A stretch of DNA of 64,000 nucleotides from Ricordea florida (GCA_949710005.1 OX453273.1:6546206-6610205); one strand, 5' to 3'. Shown: positions 53,385-63,427, counted from the first letter of the stretch. Translations and numbers: made by a program. The notes: generated from the letters alone by a model not told the origin.

Positions 53385-53981
53385 TTATTCGCCCGGTAAA
53401 GAATTATAAATTGCTTGTTCCTCAATATCATAACACCAATCCACAACTCTTTTTGGGTGCCGTGCTACTTTCATTAATTCATCGTGTAAATCCTTGTAAA
53501 TCGCCTGTTTGCGCGCAATCTTGTATTCATTTTTAATTTTTATTCCACATTCCTTACACGAAGCCTTTTGTTTACCATGTACACAAATTTGTGATCCTCC
53601 GCATTCTTTACAAAAACTTTTTTGTTTATTGTGTACACATATTTGCGAACCATCACATAATATACAGTAACACTTTCTTTTTCTATGAATACATATTTGT
53701 GCCCCCACGCATTCTTTACATAGATACTTTATTTTTTTATGAATACATATTTGCGATCCTCCGCATTCTTTACAAAAATATTTTTTAATCCCATGTACAC
53801 AACGATAATTATACATTATATTAGCTTTTGTAATTAACTTATCATTAACCAAATCCTCCCATGTATTTATACCTCGTTCGCGTAATGCAGCTATTTTCTC
53901 CGCTTTTCGCATGCGGCTTCTCCCCCGTATACGCAACTCCTTCAAAATTTCTTTTAATTCAGTATCTTTTAATTGGTCCAT
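53385..53981 (-). CDS. P2 SAP plus zinc-ribbon-repeat protein fused to the WHPKRV-type terminal module
   Basis: 198 residues. The first 46 codons are inside the right TIR and match the start of PolB (LKELRIRGRSRMRKAEKIAA) with one substitution. Five repeats of the CKECGGSQICIH type follow, then KIARKQAIYKDLHDELMKVA and RHPKRVVDWCYDIEEQ, the module that ends the separate 183-residue protein in P1. So P2 combines in one protein what P1 keeps in two adjacent genes, probably by deletion between them, and has replaced its 5' end by TIR expansion. Confidence 0.8.
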   Translation of the reverse strand: MDQLKDTELKEILKELRIRGRSRMRKAEKIAALRERGINTWEDLVNDKLITKANIMYNYRCVHGIKKYFCKECGGSQICIHKKIKYLCKECVGAQICIHRKRKCYCILCDGSQICVHNKQKSFCKECGGSQICVHGKQKASCKECGIKIKNEYKIARKQAIYKDLHDELMKVARHPKRVVDWCYDIEEQAIYNSLPGE

Positions 53982-55002
53982 TTTCGTATTGTATTACCAT
54001 ATTTTTGTTTATAAACCATTTTTTTTCAATTTTTTTATCTTTTTCGTATCCTGGTAAAATCAATTTGCGCCAGCCTCCTCTTTTCTTGGCGGCCAAATCT
54101 CAGAGGGTCGCGAACTTTGCCGAGACTTGGCTGAGACTTGGCTGAGACTTGGCCGAGACTTCGCCGTTGGCACAAACCCACCAGTTTCAGAGATAGAATC
54201 GCCCTCCGCTCGCGCGGCTCGCTCCGCCTGTCGGCCTCCCGCTTTCCGACGGGGCTTGTGAACTCGGCCGAGACTTTGCCGAGACTTTGCCGAGACTTTA
54301 CCGAGACTTTACCGAGACTTTACCGGGACTTTGCCGAGACTTTGCTGAGACTTTGCCGAGACTTTACCGAGACTTTGCCGAGACTTGGCCGAGACTTCGC
54401 CGTTGGCACAAACCCACCAGTTTCAGAGATAGAATCGCCCTCCGCTCGCGCGGCTCGCTCCGCCTGTCGGCCTCCCGCTTTCCGACGGGGCTTGTGAACT
54501 CGGCCGAGACTTTGCCGAGACTTTGCCGAGACTTTACCGAAACTTTACCGAGACTTTACCGGGACTTTGCTGAGACTTTGCCGAGACTTTACCGAGACTT
54601 TGCCGAGACTTGGCTGAGACTTGGCTGAGACTTGGCCGAGACTTCGCCGTTGGCACAAACCCGCCAGTTTCAGAGATAGAATCGCCCTCCGCTCGCGCGG
54701 CTCGCTCCGCCTGTCGGCCTCCCGCTTTCCGACGGGGCTTGTGAACTCGGCCGAGACTTTACCGGGACTTTGCCGAGACTTTGCTGAGACTTTGCCGAGA
54801 CTTTACCGAGACTTTACCGAGACTTTACCGAGACTTTACCGAGACTTTGCCGAGACTTTACCGAGACTTTACCGGGACTTTACCGGGACTTTGCCGAGAC
54901 TTTACCGAGACTTTACCGGGACTTTACCGGGACTTTGCCGAGACTTTGCGGATTATTTGACAAAAAATCGATTTGTCCCAGCTCCCGCTTTTTTCTACTA
55001 CT
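53844..55002 (-). repeat. P2 right terminal inverted repeat (1159 bp)
   Basis: Inverse copy of 38713-39871, with 36-bp motif copies at about 54200-54235, 54436-54471 and 54683-54718. The inner boundary falls in codon 47 of both genes, after GGATTTGGTTAAT. Confidence 0.93.
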
Positions 55003-55007
55003 CAACT
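55003..55007. repeat. P2 target-site duplication, right (CAACT)
   Basis: Matches 38708-38712 and abuts the TIR end. Confidence 0.85.
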
Positions 55008-56633
55008 GCTCATTCTCTTTCTAACTATATAAAATCCAATGAAGTAAAAATAAATAAAACGATTTACAACTGAAAAAAACGAGTAAGGTATGACATCTTA
55101 AGACTTGAAAGTAAATTCAAATGCTAATAAGGCAGTCATCTTTGAATTCGTTAAGCCGGCAAAATGTAAATACCCACTAAAATAAGCATTATAATTACTT
55201 ACATTGTACTGAATTCTATTCATGATTGAGGAAGGTAACCAATACATTACTGTGGGGAATTGCATCGTTTTCGAGTAAATTTTCCACTTTCAATAATTTT
55301 TTTATCAAATTCTGGTAACAAAGTGCAAGCAAACACGTGTACGCTTTTGGCAAAGTCGAGATTTTTGTACAATTTGCGTGAGTTAATTCTTATCAGTCGA
55401 TTCTGATTGACATCAATTTTTGCTGCTTTGGATTAACACCTGTGCTTCATTAGGACAATAGCGTCTACAAATTGTGATCTGAAATACAAAAGAATACAGT
55501 TTCCCCTTTAAGTGAAAAAAAATAAAAAAATAAAAAATGCCCAATGCCATAGAAAGGGAATGTGTGTATAGACAACTGTGGAGAGGTTTGAGGTCTGAAA
55601 TGAAAGTCTCTGTATCAACACTGAACAATGTTAGAATACAAGAGACGGCATTTTTATGTGCAGCGGTCAGCAGCTAAGGCCACTTGGTGTTGTTATTCGA
55701 TGACATGTCAGCCATGTTTTCTTATTCCGCGTCCTTCTCCTATTATGCCTATTATTTTGTCTTCGGCTCATTATTTGAACCAATGTTTTTGTCTGTTTTG
55801 GTCGCTGTTTGACTAGTGTAATCAACCTGTGAAAAAAGCAATGTGCCAAGCTTTAGAACGCTGTCAGATAATTGTCAAGAATAAATTATTGCCACTGCGA
55901 ATTTTGAGCGAAGAAGATGGTTGCTACCCAGCTGGGTGATTTTAGGAAAAGACCATGCCTGCAAACTAACTGAACTCGGAACGAAAACAAAATCTTGTAT
56001 AAAAATATAACTTATTTATTCTGTTGGAAGAGGCTTACGTAAACCGAGCTGCGTTTGGCAGAATTCGAGATCAGATCGTATAAACGACTGAGGGACGAGC
56101 GTTTCATCATTCTGCTCAAGAATTCTCTCATTGCAAAAGACGTTTTTATAAGCCAACACAAACACGTTAGTTGTCCTTTAGTTCTTTTATAAGGTAATCT
56201 GAATTAACAATGATTAACATTAATTAAAAATAATTGATTAACAATTATTTTCTGAAATCGAGGTGAATAGTGGCACAATATTTCTAAAGCCACTAAGCAC
56301 TAAGATGGGAGTGAATAATTGCATAAGTATATACGGCCGTATATATCAATGAAGCAACCTCTGTGATATATATTATCTCACGGAAACAGCTGTAAAACGA
56401 GAATTGATGCTGACAATTTTTTTGACCAAAAGTCACTTCCACAAGGATTTCTTCAACCTCGTTCCCAGGGTCTCTCTTCTTCCCATCCCATCAAATCGCT
56501 CCAGGGGGTGGGAAGAAGAGAGACACTGGGAACGAGGTTGGGATTTCTTAGAATCCCCGGCACTAGTCACCAAGTAGGAGGTGAATCGTAATGAATATTC
56601 CTAGGTATTGAGCACTGAAATCAGATTGCTCTT
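55008..56633. other. intronic host DNA right of P2
   Basis: No exon with convincing splice borders was found. One MITE palindrome (56454-56540) is listed separately. Confidence 0.5.
56454..56540. repeat. short MITE palindrome
   Basis: CAACCTCGTTCCCAGGGTCT at the left faces AGACACTGGGAACGAGGTTG at the right, with TCTTCTTCCCA / TGGGAAGAAGA inside. Confidence 0.75.
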
Positions 56634-57990
56634 TTATTTATTTATTTACTTATTTATTTATTACAATTTAATGGCAAAATCACTACAATAAAATAAAGAT
56701 GGTACTCTAAAAATAAGTTATAAGAATTAAGAGGAAGCAAGAGGAGATAAGAGGAAAGGAGAGAAAGACTGACATAAGAGATAAAAGAAAGTAAAACAGA
56801 GCCCTTAGGATAGTCCACAAAAGAGTCGACGACCCCATACAAGGCGGACCACCTGAGAAACCCCTCCTAAGAACCATTTACAAACATAAAGAAATAAATA
56901 AAATAACTAATGAAATATTAGATTCGTTACTTAATTCTAGACAATAAGAAATCCCTTACACCCTTTTTAAAGCTAGAGATACTTGAGGTGAGACGCACAG
57001 ATGGTGGTAATGCATTCCACATATCAACTATTCTATTAAAAAAACTAAACTTAAAAGTATTAGTCCTTGCATAGTTCTTCTTCAAGGTAAGTTCATCCCT
57101 TCCCCTTAGAGAGTACCTTTCAGAGTCTGAATAAAATTCAACATACGAAGAGATATCTATGTTGATATACCCATTTAAAATTTTATAAAAAAACAAAACA
57201 TCAAACAAAAAGCGTCTGTCCTTCAAGGATAACAAGTTCAGTCTTTCTCTTCTAGTATCATACTCGTCATCAGTCTTCAGTATAAACTTGGTAGCTCTTC
57301 GTTGAATTTTTTCCAACTTGTCAACACACCTAGCTGTATAAGGCGACCAGACAACAGTACAGTACTCTAATTGGGATCTTACCAAGGCACAGTACAAGGT
57401 TCTTAAGGTGGCTACGTCATTCAGACCCCTACATGTTCTTTTGATGAGGCCTAGAATTTTGTTTGCCTTGCTTGATAATTTATCGACATGGGCATTCCAA
57501 GACAGCTTACTAGTAGTGACTAGACCAAGATCACGAAATTCCGATATTTCCTCCAAGGTGTTATTGTTGAGCCGAAGGTCAGCGTGAAAAGGCATTTTCT
57601 TCTTGGTGATACGCATCAATTTACATTTTTTCACATTGAAGTCCATAAGATTTTGTTGACTCCATGAGTACAGGTTATCCAGATCAGATTGAAAAACTTG
57701 GTGGTCGGACGGACAATTTATCACTCTTGATGTTTTACAGTCATCAGCATACAAGGCAATTGTGTTACCAGCCATAACTACATCAGGTAAATCACTGATG
57801 AATATCACAAAGAACAGGGGGCCCAACAAGGAACCCTGTGGTACACCAGATGGGATGACAGTCCAGGAAGAACTTAATCCCTCAATAACAACCCTTTGCT
57901 CTCTGTTAGTTAAGTAATCCTTACACCAGTTCAGCAGACTACCAGAGATACCAAAGTTACACAGTTTCTGCAAAAGTTCTGCACAGTTTC
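56634..57990 (-). mobile_element. 5'-truncated non-LTR retrotransposon (Jockey/CR1-like)
   Basis: Minus-strand reverse transcriptase runs open from 57973 to 56927: GVPQGSLLGPLFFVIFISDLP, the catalytic YADDCK, then VVWSPYTARCVDKLEKIQRR and WNALPPSVRLTSSISSFK. The 3' side ends in a (TAAA)n microsatellite (56634-56666). Endonuclease and ORF1 are missing. It belongs to a different family from the LINE at 5920, judged by the RT sequence and tail unit. Confidence 0.85.
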
Positions 57991-58382
57991 TCTAAATGCC
58001 AAGGTTGCTGAGTTGATATACACTGATTTCGACTTGTCTATCATATACCGGAGGCGAAATAATTAATGTCCAGTAACAAAGGAACAAAGCGAACATAACA
58101 ATACCTAATTAGAAGGCCTGTTGGAATAACAACGGTTCTTTTGTCTTCCGCCATTTTAGTCCGGTATAGGAAAGCCTACCCCTAATTTCGCTTTGAGGGT
58201 GAAGTCAAAAACATGTTTGCAGAGGCTGTTATAAACACAACTATTTATCAACGATATTTCTTTGTACGTCAATCCACTCACAATCTAGTTGTGGATCTGT
58301 TCACGTGGTCAATTTGATACAAACATCATGCAATTGTAAGAACCTGGATGTGTCCATACTCATGGTTTTTTTCCCTACACAG
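57991..58382. other. intronic host DNA before the last coiled-coil exon
   Basis: No feature was recognised beyond the polypyrimidine tract and acceptor (TTTTTTCCCTACACAG) at its right end. Confidence 0.5.
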
Positions 58383-58577
58383 TACAGTATACGAAGTCAG
58401 AACCTGAGCACTGAAAGGAGATTACAGCGGTTAGTCAAGGCATCAGATGACATGCGTAATCAACTTCAAGCCTTTAATCGCCCAAGGTCAGCAAGTCAGA
58501 GGTATCAGGATAAAATCGGCAAGGTGGATGATCAGAGAAAGTGCTGTTCATCGGAAAATCTGCCTACGACGAGTTAA
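58383..58577 (+). CDS. unidentified coiled-coil protein, last exon
   Basis: After the acceptor ...CCCTACACAG the frame reads YSIRSQNLSTERRLQRLVKA, then SDDMRNQLQAFNRPRSASQR, ending TAA at 58575-58577. Phase 0 matches the first exon (38255-38485) and the helical, charged style continues. Joining these two exons is an inference; additional exons could lie between. Confidence 0.55.
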   Translation, partial: YSIRSQNLSTERRLQRLVKASDDMRNQLQAFNRPRSASQRYQDKIGKVDDQRKCCSSENLPTTS

Positions 58578-59213
58578 AAGAATCGGGAATTTATTAGGAA
58601 TTCTTGGAAATCATTTTTAGGATTTATTAAAAGTTATTGTACACGACAGCCCGAAATGTTTACTCATAATTACAAATAATCAAATCATATACTAAAGGTT
58701 TAATTGCTGAGTATTTTTGATAGAAAAAAAGGAAATGTTCATGTTAAAACGCTTATGTGAATGTGGGGGAACAGCCTCACTGGTGCGTGCATATCTGCAG
58801 CTGCGTGCAGACGTCTCGTGCAACAAAGGAAATACTGAGGAGACGTCTACACGCAGACTACACTGAACCCTAAGCCACACCTCCTTGACAGTCCTATTTA
58901 ATCCTATTTGGATCCCACCTCTCCGTATTTTGGCCATTCTGTGAGACGTACGGCAGAGATCCCAAACCGTTTCTTTTCATTTGACTATGCTACGACAAAA
59001 AAAAAAAAAAAAAACTTTCTGGACTTTCTTTTATGTCTCATGTCTGACAGCCTATTATGTGACTTCATAAAACAGATTATTTCCGGAGCCCATCTCGGTT
59101 TGACTCCTAAAGCCCCGCGAAAACGACTTCAACATTTGCTTCAACATCACTTTGATTTTATTGAAAGTCAATGTTGAGGTCGTTTGCCACCCCTTTTCAA
59201 CAATGTTGCAACG
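58578..59213. other. host DNA between the coiled-coil gene and P3
   Basis: It contains a 19-bp A tract (near 58996) and inverted CAACATTTGCTTCAACAT / GTTGAGGTCGTTTGCC-type words (59120-59190) that look like another MITE end. No gene is supported. Confidence 0.5.
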
Positions 59214-59806
59214 AGTAGATGTAAAAAGCGGGACCTGGCGCAATTTGATTTTTTCGTTAAAGTCTCGGCAAAGTATCGGAAAAGTATCGGGAAAGTCTCG
59301 GCAAAGTATCAACAAAGTCTCGGCAAAGTATCAACAAAGTATCGGCAAAGTATCGGCAAAGTATCAACAAAGTATCGGCAAAGTCTCGGCAAAGTATCGG
59401 AAAAGTATCGGAAAAGTATCGGCAAAGTCTCGGCAAAGTATCGGCAAAGTCTCGGCAAAGTCTCGGCAAAGTCTCGGTAAAGTCTCAGCAAAGTCTCGGC
59501 AAAGTCTCGGGAAAGTTTTGATTGGATTTTAACAACGACTCCACAAGCCGTGCGAGCGGAGGGCGATTCTGTCGGCATAAACTCATGAGTTTATGCCGAC
59601 AGGCGGAGCGAGCCGTGCGAGCGGAGGGCGATTCTATCGGTGAAACTGATGAGTTTATGCCGATACAAATCCGTCAAGACCAAGAAAAAGGAAACTTTCG
59701 CCTGCCGGGGATCCCAAGCCAATAAAAATTACGCCAAGAGTTAAGGCGGATTTGGATAAGTATTTCAAAGAGCGCGCCGCGAGGAAAAAATGATTTTAAA
59801 GGAATA
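59214..59806 (-). repeat. P3 terminal inverted repeat region (inner limit not determinable)
   Basis: It contains an array of 11-bp units (CAAAGTATCGG and CAAAGTCTCGG) at 59262-59515, a palindrome CGGCATAAACTCATGAGTTT (about 59573), one full 36-bp motif (59595-59630) plus a partial one (59545-59570), and an open PolB-like fragment (59671-59793). The partner TIR is outside the window. Confidence 0.75.
59671..59793 (+). pseudogene. PolB N-terminus-like fragment in P3 terminal region
   Basis: The frame reads PSRPRKRKLSPAGDPKPIKI and then RVKADLDKYFKERAARKK before TGA. Its style matches the Pro/Lys-rich linker after the SAP module of P2 PolB (PPPRKRKLAPTFIKPQKQ). It has no start codon of its own and precedes the zinc-repeat gene. 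The likely explanation is that the TIR once extended into PolB and carried this piece to the other end. Confidence 0.5.
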
Positions 59807-59824
59807 ATGGTATATAATACGAAA

Positions 59825-60310
59825 ATGGAAAAGTTAAATGATTTGTACTTTGGTGAAGTAAAAAGAATCGCGAGGGAGTTAAAAATTGAAGGAAGAACAA
59901 AAATGCATAAAAAAGATCTTATTGATGAGATTAAAAAATTCGAAGAGGAGGAGATTGCCAGTTTAATTGAAAAAGTTACTTCTAATAGTATTTACATTTG
60001 CCTTCATGGTACATTAAAATATATTTGTAAAAATTGCAAAGGAGCACAAATTTGCGCCCATGGGAAATTAAAGTACGTTTGTAAAAAGTGTAAAGGGTCG
60101 CAAATCTGTGTACATGATACAGTTAAGTTTCGTTGCAAAGAATGCGGAGGATCACAAATTTGTGAACACAGAAAACAAAAACAACACTGTAAAGAATGCG
60201 GGGGATCGCAAATTTGTGAACATGGTAAGCAAAAAGCTTCTTGTAAGGAATGTAGAATGAAATTAGAAAAAATGATTTGTGATTTAAAGATGGGGTCAAG
60301 ATTAGTTTAA
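59825..60310 (+). CDS. P3 SAP plus zinc-ribbon-repeat protein
   Basis: 161 residues from ATG 59825 (MEKLNDLYFGEVKRIARELK); an ATG at 59807 adds six residues but the sequence before 59825 (AATACGAAA) matches the P2 5' flank of the corresponding ATG. A SAP-like module (LKIEGRTKMHKKDLIDEIKK) is followed by six repeats (CKECGGSQICEHRKQKQHCK and similar). There is no WHPKRV module. It resembles the P1 protein more than the P2 one. Confidence 0.78.
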   Translation: MEKLNDLYFGEVKRIARELKIEGRTKMHKKDLIDEIKKFEEEEIASLIEKVTSNSIYICLHGTLKYICKNCKGAQICAHGKLKYVCKKCKGSQICVHDTVKFRCKECGGSQICEHRKQKQHCKECGGSQICEHGKQKASCKECRMKLEKMICDLKMGSRLV

Positions 60311-60320
60311 AAATAATTAT

Positions 60321-60350
60321 GTTACAAAACTAAAGTAATAGTTATGTAAC
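60321..60350. terminator. convergent-gene hairpin, P3
   Basis: GTTACAAAACTA (60321-60332) pairs with TAGTTATGTAAC (60339-60350) with one mismatch, between the zinc-repeat and penton 3' ends, the same junction as in P1 and P2. Confidence 0.6.
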
Positions 60351-60382
60351 AAAAAGACCTGAAGGATCAGTCACGGCGAAAT

Positions 60383-61018
60383 TTATCTGAATCTTAAACT
60401 AAAAGTTATGGGGGAACCTTTAAGATCAAGTTTTCCCCATTCATTGTCTAATATGGTTAAATCAAAGTGGTTTATGAAGCTATCATATTTTCGAACTGGA
60501 ATTGTTGGATAATCCTTTGAGGGTATGTTCGCGAGTAGGTGTGATGGTGAGAGTTTTACAAGTTCGCCATTTTTGGTTTTGTTCAAATACGAAGACTTGT
60601 TATCAACTATACTACACATTAGTCTAAGTGGTTCCTTAATCTGGATATTTATGGGGTATAATTTACCAGGATTTATAGCTTCAGGCAAACCTAAACCAAC
60701 TTGTAACCCCCTCGTAAGGTTAATTTTGAAGTTCTTATTGGAATATAGATAGTCAACAGTATCAGTCTCAATTATTGTTATCTTTTCCCTATTAGTATCA
60801 TTAAGAAAGATTGATTGAATATCACGCAACGAATATGTACCAGGTTGTATTATCATTAGAGGTTGATTCTCATCATTGGATAATATCTCTTGATACTTAA
60901 AATTAATCAATCTTTTTGTTTTTATATTACAATCTAGGAGTTGTATCTCCCGAAGATTTTCTAGAGGAGGATCTAAATAAATCCTTGTTTCTGAATCATA
61001 CATTGTAATACTTAGCAT
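60383..61018 (-). CDS. P3 penton-like minor capsid protein
   Basis: 211 residues, invariant in length; PLMIIQPGTYSLRDIQSIFL and the LRLMCSIVDNKSSYLNKTKN block are as in P1. The N-terminal 20 residues equal P2. It is thus an intermediate between the other two. Confidence 0.65.
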   Translation of the reverse strand: MLSITMYDSETRIYLDPPLENLREIQLLDCNIKTKRLINFKYQEILSNDENQPLMIIQPGTYSLRDIQSIFLNDTNREKITIIETDTVDYLYSNKNFKINLTRGLQVGLGLPEAINPGKLYPINIQIKEPLRLMCSIVDNKSSYLNKTKNGELVKLSPSHLLANIPSKDYPTIPVRKYDSFINHFDLTILDNEWGKLDLKGSPITFSLRFR

Positions 61019-61020
61019 TT

Positions 61021-61098
61021 TGTTTTGATTACATCTTATTCATCTTTAAACCGGGCTTCGCTCGGGCCGGCCGCGCCGTAATTTATATAATCAAAACA
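61021..61098 (-). promoter_or_regulatory. hairpin cassette before the penton gene, P3, with GC-rich insert
   Basis: TGTTTTGATTA (61021-61031) pairs with TAATCAAAACA (61088-61098), the same stem as P2. The loop carries the TTTAAAGATG motif (61041-61050, minus) and an extra GC-rich block (CGGGCTTCGCTCGGGCCGGC, 61052-61078) foreign to the AT-rich surroundings. Confidence 0.65.
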
Positions 61099-62700
61099 TT
61101 AACGAAATAAAAACCAAGATAATAACCCTCCAGCAAATATTAAAATAATAAGATTATTTTGATGAGAAGATGTTTCTGTATCATCTTTTTTGTTTGATTC
61201 ATCGCTATTGTTTAATTTGGGATTCTTTGGTTGAGTATTAGTATTTAATAAAACCTTTGATGTTCCCAAACTATGTGGTATTCCAACAGTTTTTGTCTCA
61301 ACATTTATTGAATTATTTACCCCAAAGGTCATATCTTCTGTTACCTTTTTCAAATCATTATTGTATCCAATAATGCTTTCTGTATTTATTATTAAATTGC
61401 TTGGCATTAACCAAACACCAGGAGCTACAGCCAAATCAAGACGAGATTTTGATTCTTGAACCGCTGTTTGGTATCTTTGTATTGATTTGGATATGTCATT
61501 TTCAATCACTGAACTTTCAAATAAAGATATAAAGTTTTCTTGGGTTTCAAAACCGCCACCCCCTTTACTAACAATCGAAGTTCTAGTATTAACTTGTGAG
61601 CCTAAAACACAATAAACAAAAGCTTCAATCGATCTATTTATTCTTCCCAATCCCGCCTTTGTTAATCCATATCCAGATTCCGGTATAAACCACGAATATT
61701 GAAAATCAACAAAATAATCATTTCGTAGCATGGATATTAAATTTCCATCAATTTTCTTTCCTCCATCATCAGAAAATCTATTTGCTCTGCTTGGCCAAAT
61801 ATTAGCATCAGGATCGTAATTTCTTATAATCCTTACATTTTGATTTTTGCCGCCTTTTGCTTGCGCATTAAAGCTGCCAGGAACGCTTCCGGGGTCTACG
61901 TATCCTTTTCCGTAATCAATAAATACATCCCCAACACCTTGATTTGCTCCCCCTTTCCATCTAAAATCGGCTAAAGGTTTATTCAACCCCTTGTAATCTT
62001 GATTATTACTTAAACCAAATTCGCCACATAAACGATTATAAGCATTTTTGTTGTATGGGTTATTTTTTAAAGAAAAAGTTTTTTCGTCGGGCAATGGTAC
62101 GTACAATTCATATAATATTCTTCTTATGGTAAAGTATACGTGAAATACAAAAAAACTTCTAATAACTTTTGGGTAATTAAAACTATCATTTAAACTTACA
62201 CCGCATCCTGATGTTGCACACCAAACCGCCATGTTTAACTGTTGTGGCCAGTGATTAATATTTGGTTTACTCAACCAAGCTCTAGCTTCTTTTCCACTAG
62301 TAAGTCCCACAGTCTGATTTTTAAATACATTTTTCATTGGTGCTGTGAAACTATCTTTTTCTGAAACAAAAATATCTAAAATTATTAACATTTTTGTTAC
62401 ATCGTTTGCAAATTCATCGAATTTAACCCCAGGTATTGGGTATTTTTTGTTTGTAAATGATAAACTTACAGGAAATGAACTAACCTTTAATTTTTTTTCT
62501 AACCCTAAATCTTTCCATAATAACGTTTTCAAATTATTAGAAAGATTTTCTGTCCATGTTTTACCAGAAGGATCATCATAAGACATTACAGTAATTCCAT
62601 TAACTTTCCATTTAATATATCCACCAAATGAATCATTAATGAATGTAAATTTATCGAGGTTAACATTTGGGTAACGATTTTTGAAATCATCTAATAACAT
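61099..62700 (-). CDS. P3 large tail-anchored conserved protein, unknown function
   Basis: 533 residues starting MLLDDFKNRYPNVNLDKFTF. It contains WPQQLNMAVWCATSGCGVSL, YGLTKAGLGRINRSIEAFVY and the anchor LIILIFAGGLLSWFLFR. There is an extended central region (QGVGDVFIDYGKGYVDPGSV and on) relative to P1. The start is set by the hairpin arm whose last three bases are the ATG. Confidence 0.75.
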   Translation of the reverse strand: MLLDDFKNRYPNVNLDKFTFINDSFGGYIKWKVNGITVMSYDDPSGKTWTENLSNNLKTLLWKDLGLEKKLKVSSFPVSLSFTNKKYPIPGVKFDEFANDVTKMLIILDIFVSEKDSFTAPMKNVFKNQTVGLTSGKEARAWLSKPNINHWPQQLNMAVWCATSGCGVSLNDSFNYPKVIRSFFVFHVYFTIRRILYELYVPLPDEKTFSLKNNPYNKNAYNRLCGEFGLSNNQDYKGLNKPLADFRWKGGANQGVGDVFIDYGKGYVDPGSVPGSFNAQAKGGKNQNVRIIRNYDPDANIWPSRANRFSDDGGKKIDGNLISMLRNDYFVDFQYSWFIPESGYGLTKAGLGRINRSIEAFVYCVLGSQVNTRTSIVSKGGGGFETQENFISLFESSVIENDISKSIQRYQTAVQESKSRLDLAVAPGVWLMPSNLIINTESIIGYNNDLKKVTEDMTFGVNNSINVETKTVGIPHSLGTSKVLLNTNTQPKNPKLNNSDESNKKDDTETSSHQNNLIILIFAGGLLSWFLFR

Positions 62701-62750
62701 CTTATTCTTTGTTTTTCAAATAAACTGGTCTTTAGATTAAGAATAAGATG
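62698..62750 (-). promoter_or_regulatory. hairpin cassette overlapping the start codon of the 533-residue gene, P3
   Basis: On the plus strand CATCTTATTCTT (62698-62709) faces AAGAATAAGATG (62739-62750), 12 of 12 pairs, with the motif TCTAAAGACCAG (minus) in the loop. Stem sequence and spacing are the same as in P2. Confidence 0.75.
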
Positions 62751-62806
62751 TCAATTAATTCCTGCAAAACAATTGCAACCAACTTCTGTTCTCTCATATA
62801 CAAGTT

Positions 62807-63427
62807 TTAATGTCCTTTCCCTCCGGTAAGTTCTTTTAATAGATTTTCGCGCACTTCTTTCCTTATCTGCGACATGTCGAAGTTTTTTTCTGCGTCTTTT
62901 CTAAATTTTTGTCGGATTTCTATTTTTAGTTTTTCATACTTTTCCAATTCCGCTAAAATTATGGAAAATTCTTGATCGGAAATAACATTATCTTTCAAAG
63001 CTTTTGAAATTAAATCGTTAATGGTGTTTAATTTTGATTTTGCAATTGTGGCGGTTTGTTCGTGTTTACTAACTTTATTTGAAAGTTTTTTAGAAGCAAA
63101 ACCAAATCCAACCGACAACCCACCGAAAACTCCACCCGCGACACCTAAAGGTATACCAACAATAGCTCCAAATCCAGTAAGAGATGTACTCAAACCACTC
63201 GCGGATAGAATAACTGAAATCAAACCGCTACAAACACTGATTTTTGTAAAAATCCCCCTCGCTCGATTGTATTTTTTTCTAACTTCATCATAATGTTTAA
63301 TTTCCTTCTCAAGATTTTGTTGTACTTCGCACGACTTTTGTAGTCTGAAATTAACCGCCCCGCCATGCGGATCAGAATTATTAAGGCCGGTCGGTAATTG
63401 TGGGTAAATTCCATTGTAGTCAACCAT
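62807..63427 (-). CDS. P3 glycine-rich hairpin membrane protein
   Basis: 206 residues. It has an eight-residue insert near the N-terminus (NNSDPHGGAVNFRLQKS) relative to P1 and P2, then the conserved coiled-coil, hairpin and VISDQEFSIILAELEKYEKL. ATCTAAAGATATCAAG (minus, near 63450) precedes the start, again next to a GC-rich patch (GGCGGCAAAGCCG, minus). Confidence 0.75.
   Translation of the reverse strand: MVDYNGIYPQLPTGLNNSDPHGGAVNFRLQKSCEVQQNLEKEIKHYDEVRKKYNRARGIFTKISVCSGLISVILSASGLSTSLTGFGAIVGIPLGVAGGVFGGLSVGFGFASKKLSNKVSKHEQTATIAKSKLNTINDLISKALKDNVISDQEFSIILAELEKYEKLKIEIRQKFRKDAEKNFDMSQIRKEVRENLLKELTGGKGH

Larger units (their letters stand above)
38713..55002 (+). mobile_element. Polinton/Maverick element P2, complete but with broken integrase
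   Basis: 16.29 kb, beginning AGTAGTAG and ending CTACTACT, with 1159-bp TIRs and a 5-bp site duplication. Gene order is as in P1, with an extra 70-residue gene before the capsid gene, a 236-residue reverse gene inserted before the 331-residue gene, and no separate equivalent of P1's 31754 gene. Protein divergence from P1 (PolB roughly two thirds identical by eye) shows that the two are separate lineages and not copies made in place. Confidence 0.93.
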
